A stretch of DNA of 5,741 nucleotides, from assembly GCA_003695455.1 (NCBI GenBank), contig RFJF01000654.1, positions 1-5,741 of the forward strand, given 5' to 3'. Numbering within the stretch: position 1 is the first letter of the stretch; every line of letters begins with the position of its first letter. The notes under the pieces were generated by a model, which saw only the letters and a list, made by a program, of their open reading frames with translations, was not told the DNA's origin and did no database searches. This DNA is from Chloroflexota bacterium. Lineage in GTDB: Bacteria > Chloroflexota > Anaerolineae > 4572-78 > J111. Shown here piece by piece: positions 1 to 5,381 of the stretch. Position numbers and translations under genes: made by a program.

Positions 1-25
1 GGCCAATTAACATTAAATACAGCAT

Positions 26-46
26 TCCCTCGCACCGGCAGAGGGA
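26..46 (+). repeat. Small inverted repeat upstream of the sigma operon
   Basis: TCCCTC (26-31) and GAGGGA (41-46) are perfect 6-base arms around a 9-base loop. A second tiny hairpin, CCGG-AAAA-CCGG, lies at 57-68. No T-run follows either, so they are not convincing terminators. They may lie in the 5' leader of the sigma operon or at the end of an unseen upstream unit. The rest of 1-89 shows no gene, and any promoter is probably cut off by the window edge. Confidence 0.3.
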
Positions 47-89
47 GCGCCCGCTACCGGAAAACCGGACGACCATCACGCCGCCCCGC

Positions 90-96
90 GAGGAAG
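90..96 (+). promoter_or_regulatory. Ribosome binding site of the ECF sigma gene
   Basis: GAGGAAG ends 5 bases before the ATG at 102. This strong Shine-Dalgarno match fixes the sigma factor start at 102. Confidence 0.75.
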
Positions 97-101
97 CATC
101 A

Positions 102-614
102 ATGTTTGCCGCTTCTAATTTTGAAGCCCTGTTCAATGACCTGTATCCCAAGCTGTACGCCTACATTCGTGCACAGGTAAACCAGCGCGAAACCGCCGAG
201 GATATTACCGCCACCACCTTTGAGCGCGCCGTAAAACACGGCCACACGTTTGATCCCAACAAAGGGTCGGTTGATAGTTGGATGTTCAGGATTGCCCGCA
301 ACCTTATTGTTGACCACTACACCGCCCATCGCAAACAGCCGGTTCAAACCCTGTTGGAAGATGCCGGCCCGCTCCCGGTGGATCACCCCTCGCCGGAACA
401 AGCGCTGTTACAGCAGGAACGGCAGCGCCAGCTACTGGAATCGCTGGATACGTTGCCGGACCGAGACCGGGAGATTATTCACCTGCGGTTTTTTGGCAAA
501 CTCACCAACCGCAAAATTGCCGAAGTGATGGATTTGAACGAAAAAACGGTCAGTGTGATTATTTATCGCACGCTCAAAAAATTAAAATCGCGTTTATCAG
601 AGGACCTTTCATGA
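102..614 (+). CDS. ECF-family RNA polymerase sigma factor
   Basis: This is a complete 170-residue sigma factor of the extracytoplasmic-function type, a cytoplasmic RNA polymerase subunit that directs transcription to a special promoter set. Region 2 spans about residues 7-78. It includes the AEDITATTFERA core-binding helix (32-43) and the WMFRIARNLIVDHY segment (60-73), which in this family melts and reads the -10 element. Region 4 spans about 111-165: LPDRDREIIHLRFF is followed by a helix-turn-helix around 135-158 (LTNRKIAEVMDLNEKTVSV) that reads the -35. There is no region 1.1 or 3 and no C-terminal extension, and the length is normal for the family. The stop overlaps the next start (ATGA), which implies translational coupling to the putative anti-sigma gene. 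The promoter set it controls cannot be read here. Identification as a sigma factor is firm; the ECF subgroup is not assigned. Confidence 0.95.
   Translation: MFAASNFEALFNDLYPKLYAYIRAQVNQRETAEDITATTFERAVKHGHTFDPNKGSVDSWMFRIARNLIVDHYTAHRKQPVQTLLEDAGPLPVDHPSPEQALLQQERQRQLLESLDTLPDRDREIIHLRFFGKLTNRKIAEVMDLNEKTVSVIIYRTLKKLKSRLSEDLS
599..604 (+). promoter_or_regulatory. Ribosome binding site of the anti-sigma-like gene
   Basis: AGAGGA lies 6 bases before the ATG at 611, inside the last codons of the sigma gene. It supports the start at 611 and coupled translation. Confidence 0.6.
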
Positions 615-1309
615 ACGAAGAACAACTTGCAAACGCGCTGGCCGAACAGTTGGATGCCCTGCTGGCAGGCGATTCGCCCGCTTCTGCCCCGCCCGCCGAG
701 GTATCTGACCTGCTTGACCTGTCGGAGGAGTTGAGTGGATTGACCCCCGCTCCGCGCCCGGAATTTGCCGCCGCGTTGAAAGCGTCGGTGCTGGCCGCGC
801 AGGGCGCGGCTACAACCGGCGGCGCCGCTGCCGGGGTGTCGGCGTGGGTCATTTCGGGGCTGGTGCTGGCGATGATTACCGCCGGCGCCGTGTTGGTATC
901 GGTGCTGCTGTTCAGCCGGAATCAGGCAGAAACGCCGGGTACGCCGGAACCCACCAGCCTGCCCGCTATCCAAACCGAAGCCACCGCTCCGCCTCCGGCT
1001 GCCACAGATGCGCCGCCCAAACCGGAAACCCCCGAACCGGCCGCGACCCTAACCTCGCGCGCTGCAGATTCCTTGCCCACCGCCGCGGCAACCGTCGCGC
1101 CCACCGCGCTGCTTGACGTGCTGCCGCCCATTACCGTCACCGTCGAGATTGTGTCTCCGGGTGGCGGGGTAGAAGTATCGCCGCCGGGAGGGCTGGTGCC
1201 CGGCCAGTCAGGTTCCGGTTCCGGCTCCGGCAGCGGTGATGACAGTGGTGGTGGCGGTCACAGTGACGATGACGACGATGACGACCATCATCACCATGAT
1301 GACGATTAG
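611..1309 (+). CDS. Putative single-pass membrane anti-sigma factor with Asp/His-rich tail
   Basis: This 232-residue protein probably holds the upstream sigma factor at the membrane. The cytoplasmic part (about 1-76) has a leucine-rich N-terminus and an APRPEFAAALKASVLAAQ stretch (47-64). From memory, that stretch resembles the PRPEFRAALRARLLA-type segment in DUF5667-like and other anti-sigma-like proteins of Chloroflexota and Actinobacteria. One membrane helix lies at about 78-101, followed by Arg103. The outer part is Pro/Thr/Ala-rich (108-172), then a short beta-like segment (ITVTVEIVSPGGGVEV), a Gly-Ser run (200-209), GGGG (213-216), and a tail of seven Asp, four His and three Asp (219-232). 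There is no cysteine, so the classical HxxxCxxC zinc anti-sigma motif is absent. The anti-sigma role is inferred from the ATGA overlap, topology and gene order; sequence similarity alone is weak. The tail could bind divalent cations, but this is a guess. Confidence 0.7.
   Translation: MNEEQLANALAEQLDALLAGDSPASAPPAEVSDLLDLSEELSGLTPAPRPEFAAALKASVLAAQGAATTGGAAAGVSAWVISGLVLAMITAGAVLVSVLLFSRNQAETPGTPEPTSLPAIQTEATAPPPAATDAPPKPETPEPAATLTSRAADSLPTAAATVAPTALLDVLPPITVTVEIVSPGGGVEVSPPGGLVPGQSGSGSGSGSGDDSGGGGHSDDDDDDDHHHHDDD
1208..1306 (+). repeat. Low-complexity in-frame tract encoding the Gly-Ser and Asp/His tail
   Basis: Positions 1208-1237 encode five Ser-Gly pairs using repeated TCC-GG-type units. 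Positions 1265-1306 are fourteen consecutive GAY or CAY codons (seven Asp, four His, three Asp). The trinucleotide periodicity makes in-frame length change by slippage plausible. The stop codon follows directly at 1307-1309. Confidence 0.7.
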
Positions 1310-1322
1310 CGGATTAAACTGA

Positions 1323-1329
1323 AAGGTGA
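1323..1329 (+). promoter_or_regulatory. Ribosome binding site that decides the TTG start of the propeller gene
   Basis: AAGGTGA lies 4 bases before TTG at 1334. No ATG or GTG in this frame lies near it, and the membrane anchor begins only 15 codons later, so TTG is the best start. Confidence 0.6.
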
Positions 1330-1333
1330 ACTA

Positions 1334-3130
1334 TTGACTGACCTGAAATCTGAAACAAAAATTACCCGTAACCGCAAAATCTGGCTGATTGGCGTGCCGG
1401 TGCTGGCCGTCTGTTATCTGGCGTTTTGCGGAGCCGCAACGTGGATGATTTTCCGGCAGGGCGAAGAAACCCAACTGCCGCCGCATGTGACGGCCCCGGC
1501 AGCCGGCGAAGCAGAGGCCGAATCTGACGCAGAATACCCGCCGCAACTGGCCCCAAAATCTGCCCGGGCCAACGCGGATGCCACTCCGGCGGCCGTGGTC
1601 AAAAACCCCACCCAACAAACTATTTCTGACCAGTTGCCTGCGCCGGTGGTGCAAATGCCCGCCGCCTGCCGCCAGACCAACCTGTCTGCCAGTTCGGTGG
1701 TTACCGGCCCGGTGTTGAGTCCCATCAGTTTTTCTACCCGCTCCACTCCTGACGGCTGGCCGCTGGACGTGGGGCTGCAATTTCCGGCCTCTATTGATAA
1801 AATTCAAGCCACCTTCAGCTTTGCCGGCATGGAAAACGGCATGCCGTGGGAACGGGTTTGGTATTTTGGCGACCAGGAAATTTTCAGGGGAGAAAGCACC
1901 TGGAATGCCGGGGCGCGGGGCCAGCTATCGGTCTTTTCAACGGTGGCGCAGGCCGGTTTTGTGCCGGGCCGCTACCGGCTTGAAATCCAGTTGAATGGCG
2001 AACCCGTTTCTCAGGGTGAATTTTATTTGGTCAGCGATGATGCGCCCACTAATCGCCCGGTAGAGGTTGCTTTTTCTACGTGGGATGGCAGCCGCCACCA
2101 GCTTGATTTGCTCAATCTTGAAACCGGCGAGGTTGCGCCGCTACTGGAATTTGCCCGGCACCCGGCCTGGTCGCCGGACACGAACGGCCTGCTGTTTGTG
2201 GCAGAAGACGGCATTGACGGCGGAACCCCCGGGTTGTGGGTTCACAATATGGCCCAGCAAAAAAGTTACCAGCTCAACGATTACACCGATTACCGCAGTG
2301 TGGCCTGGTCGCCGCAGCGCACGTTTGTTGCCACTGCCTCCGGGCAGGGCGAAACGCCGCGGCTGGTACTGCAAAGCCTGGAAGAAAAGCGCCGGGTGAT
2401 TGGCCCGGTGGGGGATGACCCGGCCTGGTCGCCGGAGGGGCGGCGGCTGGCGTATCGTGGTTGTTCCGCCAAAAACTGGGGAATTTTTACCGTTGAAGTG
2501 ATTGGCCCGGTGATTGACGGCGACAGCATCCGGCAATTAACCGAGGGCGACGACCGCCAGCCAGCCTGGTCGCCCGATGGGCAGCAGGTGGTGTTTGTGC
2601 GTGATGCGGGAGAGTCTACGGAAATTTTTGCCGTATCTACGGCAGGCGGCTCGCCGGTGCAACTCACCGACGATTCGTGGCCGGACGCGGCTCCGGTGTG
2701 GCTGCCGGATGGCCGGATTCTGTACCGTTCGTTGCGTGACGGCGCGTGGACGTTGGTTGCAGTGGACGCCGACGGCGGCACGCCGGTAATTCTACTGGAG
2801 ACGGATTCTGCGCCGGATTGGCAGCCGGATCGTCCGGCGGTTAGCCCGGATTACGTACTGGTCAAACCCACGCCCGCGCCACCGCCCAAACCGCGGGTGC
2901 AGGTTCCGCCGGGCAAAGGCGTGCTGGTGGTGTCAAACCTGAAAAACAACGATGAAATGACCTTTACCATTGACAATATTGAACACAAAATTCCACCGTT
3001 CACCTACCGTGCCCTGCCGCTGAACCCCGGCCACTACACGTGGACGGCAAGCTGGCCCGGCAAAAACAGCCGCAGCGGCATTGCCGATGTGGCGCTGGGG
3101 CAGGCGGCCTACCCGGTGGTTGAGCGCTGA
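1334..3130 (+). CDS. Membrane-anchored TolB-like (PD40/WD40) beta-propeller protein
   Basis: The protein has 598 residues. A basic N-terminus (KITRNRK) precedes one membrane helix (16-40), so the bulk lies outside the membrane. A Pro/Ala-rich linker runs to about 120. Residues about 125-233 form a beta-sandwich-like module, with VWYFGDQEIFRGE and GRYRLEIQLNG as recognisable strands. Residues about 240-505 carry six propeller repeats marked by AWSPD-type motifs. Their tryptophans are at 279, 325, 365, 412, 456 and 496, spaced 40-47 residues, and the last two are degenerate (VWLPD, DWQPD). After a proline linker (512-526), residues 527-598 form a small PEGA-like beta domain (GVLVVSNLKNND, LNPGHYTWTASWPG). 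TolB-type propellers usually bind proteins or peptides; no catalytic residues are evident. It is not the Tol-Pal TolB itself, since it has its own anchor and no Tol partners nearby. It sits 24 bases after the anti-sigma-like gene and is probably cotranscribed, so it may be an outer input module for that system (inference). Confidence 0.85.
   Translation: MTDLKSETKITRNRKIWLIGVPVLAVCYLAFCGAATWMIFRQGEETQLPPHVTAPAAGEAEAESDAEYPPQLAPKSARANADATPAAVVKNPTQQTISDQLPAPVVQMPAACRQTNLSASSVVTGPVLSPISFSTRSTPDGWPLDVGLQFPASIDKIQATFSFAGMENGMPWERVWYFGDQEIFRGESTWNAGARGQLSVFSTVAQAGFVPGRYRLEIQLNGEPVSQGEFYLVSDDAPTNRPVEVAFSTWDGSRHQLDLLNLETGEVAPLLEFARHPAWSPDTNGLLFVAEDGIDGGTPGLWVHNMAQQKSYQLNDYTDYRSVAWSPQRTFVATASGQGETPRLVLQSLEEKRRVIGPVGDDPAWSPEGRRLAYRGCSAKNWGIFTVEVIGPVIDGDSIRQLTEGDDRQPAWSPDGQQVVFVRDAGESTEIFAVSTAGGSPVQLTDDSWPDAAPVWLPDGRILYRSLRDGAWTLVAVDADGGTPVILLETDSAPDWQPDRPAVSPDYVLVKPTPAPPPKPRVQVPPGKGVLVVSNLKNNDEMTFTIDNIEHKIPPFTYRALPLNPGHYTWTASWPGKNSRSGIADVALGQAAYPVVER
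2165..2574 (+). repeat. Four identical 11-base copies encoding the AWSP core of propeller repeats
   Basis: GCCTGGTCGCC occurs at 2165-2175, 2303-2313, 2423-2433 and 2564-2574. Spacings are 138, 120 and 141 bases, all multiples of three. Each copy is in the same frame and encodes the Ala-Trp-Ser-Pro turn of a propeller blade. The fifth and sixth blades have diverged at this site. Confidence 0.8.
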
Positions 3131-3139
3131 CCCGCCGAT

Positions 3140-5101
3140 TTAAATCCGCACTACCACAATGGTCATGTCATCGTGGGGGTCAGTGTGGCCCACAAACTGT
3201 TCCACCGCCAGCCGCAAATGCGTCAGCATTGCCTCGGCGCTGGTAGTGGGGCCGGCGGCTACGGCGCGTTCCAGCCGTTCAAAGCCGAACATTTCACGGG
3301 CGTGGTTGTGCGCTTCAACCACGCCATCGCTGGTTAGCACTACCATTTCGCCGGGGGCCAGCGTGGTTTTTTCTTCGCGGTAGCCGGATTCCGCGCCCAG
3401 CCCCACCCCCAGCGGAATGCCGCCCACATCCATCCACTCCACACAGCCGTTATTGCGCCGGATAATCGGTGGGATGCAGCCGGCGTTGGCTGCCCGCAGC
3501 GATGCGCCGCTGTTGGTATCCCGGCCCAAAACAAGTTCAACCTGGCAGAGTGCGCAATTTTGCCACGTAACCCGCGTGTACAACTCGATGATTTTGTCGA
3601 GGTGGGCCAGCAGGTTGCCGGGGGGAAGCTGGTGGTTAATGACGGCCCGCAGCGAAGCCAGACTCACCGCCATCAGCAGCGCCGCCGGCATTCCCTTGCC
3701 GGAAGCATCACCCACCGTCAGCGAGAATCGCCGGGCGTTAGCGGCGTGGTAGGTGTACAGGTCGCCGCCCATATCTTTGGCCGGCACGGTAAAACAGAGT
3801 ACGTCAGGCGAGGTCCAGTCGGGCCGGGCCGGGGGCAGCAGGTTTTGCTGGATGCGGTGGGCAATGGTCAACTCTCGCTGCAGGGTGAGCAGTTGGGTGC
3901 GCGCCTCGATGGCCTGATTAAAGCGGCGCAGCAAAATAAAAACCAGCATTATCCCAAAACCAAACATTCCCCAATGGAGCACCCGGCGCGGCATATCAAT
4001 GAAGCCCAAATCATCGGAAATTTCCAGAATGGCGGCAACCAGCACAATGCTGTAGCCCACGGTGAACAGCCGCGCCTCGGGGTTGCCGCGCAGCATTTCC
4101 CGCGCCGAGATGGCCACAATAATCACCAGCGTCACCGAAACCAGAATTTCAAACGGGGCCACAGTGTTCAGTGGTTGAACCAACCCCAACAGCGCCAGCC
4201 CGATGGCCGCCACGGCGTACACCGCGTGAATTTGCCACAGCCGCCGCACAATCCGGCGCGGGCCGGGGGTCACGGTGTATTCAAAAAACGAGGCCAGACC
4301 CACGGGCAGGGTGTAAATGGCAATCAGCTTGCTGTACTCCTGCACAAAGGTGTTGGTGGTAAAAAACTCAACAAGCTGGGTGCGCCACAGAATAAATGCT
4401 CCCGCCGAGGCGGCAAAAATTGCCAGCGCCAGGTAGGCACGTTGTTCGGAGCGGCGCAAAAAGAAAACCAGCATCACCGCTGCGATGAGTAGAAACAGCG
4501 TGGCAATGACAAAACGGTCAATGTCAATGTGCACAATGTTTAAAATGTGGTCGGCGCGGCTGCCTAAAAATACGCCCGTGCGCGGGCCAATGGTGTTGTA
4601 CTCCGAGTACATTCGCAGGGAGAGCGTTTGGCCCTGGTAGCCTTCGGGCAGAAGAATGATGTGGTGGGTGGTGCCCAGTGCCGGTTCGCTGCCGCTGCGC
4701 TCTACCTGCCCGGCGCGGTAAATGAGCGTGCTGCCCAGGTAGGCCTCCAGTCCCTGGTCCACCGAATCGAGGAAGATGGACGGGTCGCGCCAGTGGCCGT
4801 TGGGCAGCGGAATGCGCATCCACAAAATGCGGGCCTGCCCCCGGTTCTGCCAGCGGTTCAGCGCGGGCAGGGGCATCCAGCCCGGGTCATCGGCCGGGGC
4901 GGCCAGCACGGCCTGTTTTTGGGCATCGGAAAAAGGCGGATCTTCCCAGCGATACTGCCAGCCGTCGGCCAGTTCAACCACCGGCGGTTCGTCAACCGGG
5001 TTTTGCGCTGCTGCCGGGGCAGGCCAAATCACCGGCCCAAAAATTGCGGCCAGCACCAGTACCAACCCGGCTAATTTCAGGTGATGGGATGCGCTGTGCA
5101 T
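3140..5101 (-). CDS. 7TM sensor PPM/SpoIIE-type serine phosphatase (RsbU-like output)
   Basis: This is a complete 653-residue membrane receptor phosphatase. A signal peptide covers residues 1-32 (likely cleavage APAAA|Q). Residues about 40-190 look like a 7TMR-DISM extracytoplasmic jelly-roll sensor (ILWMRIPLP, GLEAYLGSTLIYRAG, GQTLSLRMYSEY). Seven hydrophobic helices follow at about 197-215, 222-239, 255-276, 288-308, 314-333, 345-361 and 375-392. A coiled-coil stalk with the switch-type ELTIAHRIQQNLLPP (410-424) leads into the phosphatase domain (430-653). Expected metal-binding acids are present: D447 (GGDLY), D465 (GDASGKG), D592 (SDGVVEA) and D644/D645 (DDMT). Family knowledge suggests it dephosphorylates a phosphoserine STAS anti-sigma antagonist in the cytoplasm when the outer sensor is engaged. 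No STAS or RsbW-type gene lies in the window, so the substrate is unknown. It has its own promoter and converges on the propeller gene with a 9-base gap. Confidence 0.93.
   Translation of the reverse strand: MHSASHHLKLAGLVLVLAAIFGPVIWPAPAAAQNPVDEPPVVELADGWQYRWEDPPFSDAQKQAVLAAPADDPGWMPLPALNRWQNRGQARILWMRIPLPNGHWRDPSIFLDSVDQGLEAYLGSTLIYRAGQVERSGSEPALGTTHHIILLPEGYQGQTLSLRMYSEYNTIGPRTGVFLGSRADHILNIVHIDIDRFVIATLFLLIAAVMLVFFLRRSEQRAYLALAIFAASAGAFILWRTQLVEFFTTNTFVQEYSKLIAIYTLPVGLASFFEYTVTPGPRRIVRRLWQIHAVYAVAAIGLALLGLVQPLNTVAPFEILVSVTLVIIVAISAREMLRGNPEARLFTVGYSIVLVAAILEISDDLGFIDMPRRVLHWGMFGFGIMLVFILLRRFNQAIEARTQLLTLQRELTIAHRIQQNLLPPARPDWTSPDVLCFTVPAKDMGGDLYTYHAANARRFSLTVGDASGKGMPAALLMAVSLASLRAVINHQLPPGNLLAHLDKIIELYTRVTWQNCALCQVELVLGRDTNSGASLRAANAGCIPPIIRRNNGCVEWMDVGGIPLGVGLGAESGYREEKTTLAPGEMVVLTSDGVVEAHNHAREMFGFERLERAVAAGPTTSAEAMLTHLRLAVEQFVGHTDPHDDMTIVVVRI
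3299..3325. repeat. Perfect 10-base inverted repeat inside the phosphatase gene
   Basis: GGCGTGGTTG (3299-3308) and CAACCACGCC (3316-3325) are exact reverse complements around a 7-base loop. It encodes the Gly-Val-Val-Glu-Ala-His-Asn-His-Ala stretch (593-601) after the catalytic SDG on the minus strand. No T-run follows on either strand. Confidence 0.7.
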
Positions 5102-5108
5102 GACAAAA

Positions 5109-5115
5109 TCACTTC
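5109..5115 (-). promoter_or_regulatory. Ribosome binding site of the phosphatase gene
   Basis: Read on the minus strand this is GAAGTGA, one mismatch from GAGGTGA, ending 7 bases before the ATG at 5101. It is moderate in strength and supports that start. Confidence 0.5.
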
Positions 5116-5131
5116 AGAGATGTGCGTTGTC

Positions 5132-5160
5132 ATTTTAGCACAAAGCACCGGAAATGTCGC
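5132..5160 (-). promoter_or_regulatory. Predicted housekeeping-type promoter of the phosphatase gene
   Basis: On the minus strand, GCGACA (5160-5155, four of six to the -35 consensus) is followed by a 17-base spacer. The spacer ends in TGC, and TAAAAT (5137-5132, five of six to the -10) follows, which makes an extended -10. The start point would fall near 5125, giving a leader of about 24 bases. Position and spacing are ideal for the gene starting at 5101. This is a pattern match only. Confidence 0.55.
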
Positions 5161-5202
5161 TCATACTATGGTCTTATGTTGGGCCGATAAATTTGGGAAC
5201 CT

Positions 5203-5231
5203 TTTACAAGCGGCGCACGTCTTGGTATCAT
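5203..5231 (+). promoter_or_regulatory. Predicted housekeeping-type promoter of the lipoprotein gene
   Basis: TTTACA (5203-5208, five of six to the -35) is followed by a 17-base spacer ending in TGG. TATCAT (5226-5231, five of six to the -10) follows, an extended -10 arrangement. Transcription would start near 5238, about 144 bases before the ATG at 5382. It is divergent from the phosphatase promoter, with 42 bases between the two -35 elements. Confidence 0.55.
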
Positions 5232-5246
5232 AGGAAGCAGAGTACG

Positions 5247-5265
5247 GCGTGGCTCATTAGCCCGC
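5247..5265 (+). repeat. Leader hairpin 1
   Basis: Bases 5247-5254 pair with 5259-5265 in a 7-base-pair stem (GCG plus GGCT against AGCC plus CGC), with one bulged T at 5250 and a CATT loop. It falls just inside the predicted leader of the lipoprotein gene. No T-run follows. Confidence 0.4.
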
Positions 5266-5269
5266 ACCA

Positions 5270-5342
5270 TTAATTTTACAAATTTGTTGGTTCTGCCGGA
5301 TATCTTCGTAAAACGTGAGGATTGATGAATTTGTAAAGTTGA
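5270..5342 (+). repeat. Leader hairpin 2: long inverted repeat with a perfect 10-base core
   Basis: TTTACAAATT (5275-5284) and AATTTGTAAA (5328-5337) are perfect complements. Pairing extends both ways to 5270-5294 against 5318-5342, 25 consecutive pairs of which 8 are G-U wobble, around a 23-base loop. The wobble pairs exist only in + strand RNA, matching the direction of the lipoprotein gene. It is not a classical terminator, because no T-run follows. Confidence 0.45.
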
Positions 5343-5371
5343 ATATCTGTCAAAATGAACCACGTCCTTTT

Positions 5372-5377
5372 GGAGGA
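5372..5377 (+). promoter_or_regulatory. Ribosome binding site of the lipoprotein gene
   Basis: GGAGGA lies 4 bases before the ATG at 5382. It is strong and fixes that start. A TCC-TTTT-GGA mini-hairpin (5365-5374) could partly cover it, but its stem is only three pairs. Confidence 0.75.
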
Positions 5378-5381
5378 TACC

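Noticed and set aside
1..101. Possible promoter elements (TTAACA at 7-12, TTAAAT at 13-18) for the sigma operon
   Set aside because: No correctly spaced partner box is visible within the window, and no ECF-type AAC/CGTC pair is seen.
563..973. Minus-strand open frame opposite the sigma and anti-sigma genes
   Set aside because: Arg/Gly/Gln-rich antisense translation with no motif, overlapping two better-supported genes.
1265..1306. His-run suggesting an artificial tag or vector sequence
   Set aside because: Only four His, embedded between Asp runs with mixed natural codons and followed by a normal operon. It looks native.
3062..3079. Possible minus-strand terminator: small GCCG-CTG-CGGC hairpin followed by TGTTTTT downstream of the phosphatase stop
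   Set aside because: The stem is only four pairs and lies inside the propeller coding sequence, so it is too weak to call, although the position is suitable.
3560..4492. A 310-codon open frame on the + strand opposite the phosphatase gene
   Set aside because: Its translation is rich in His, Gln, Arg and Gly with no hydrophobic core or known motif. It lies fully antisense to a phosphatase with intact catalytic motifs, so it is a shadow of GC-rich codon use.
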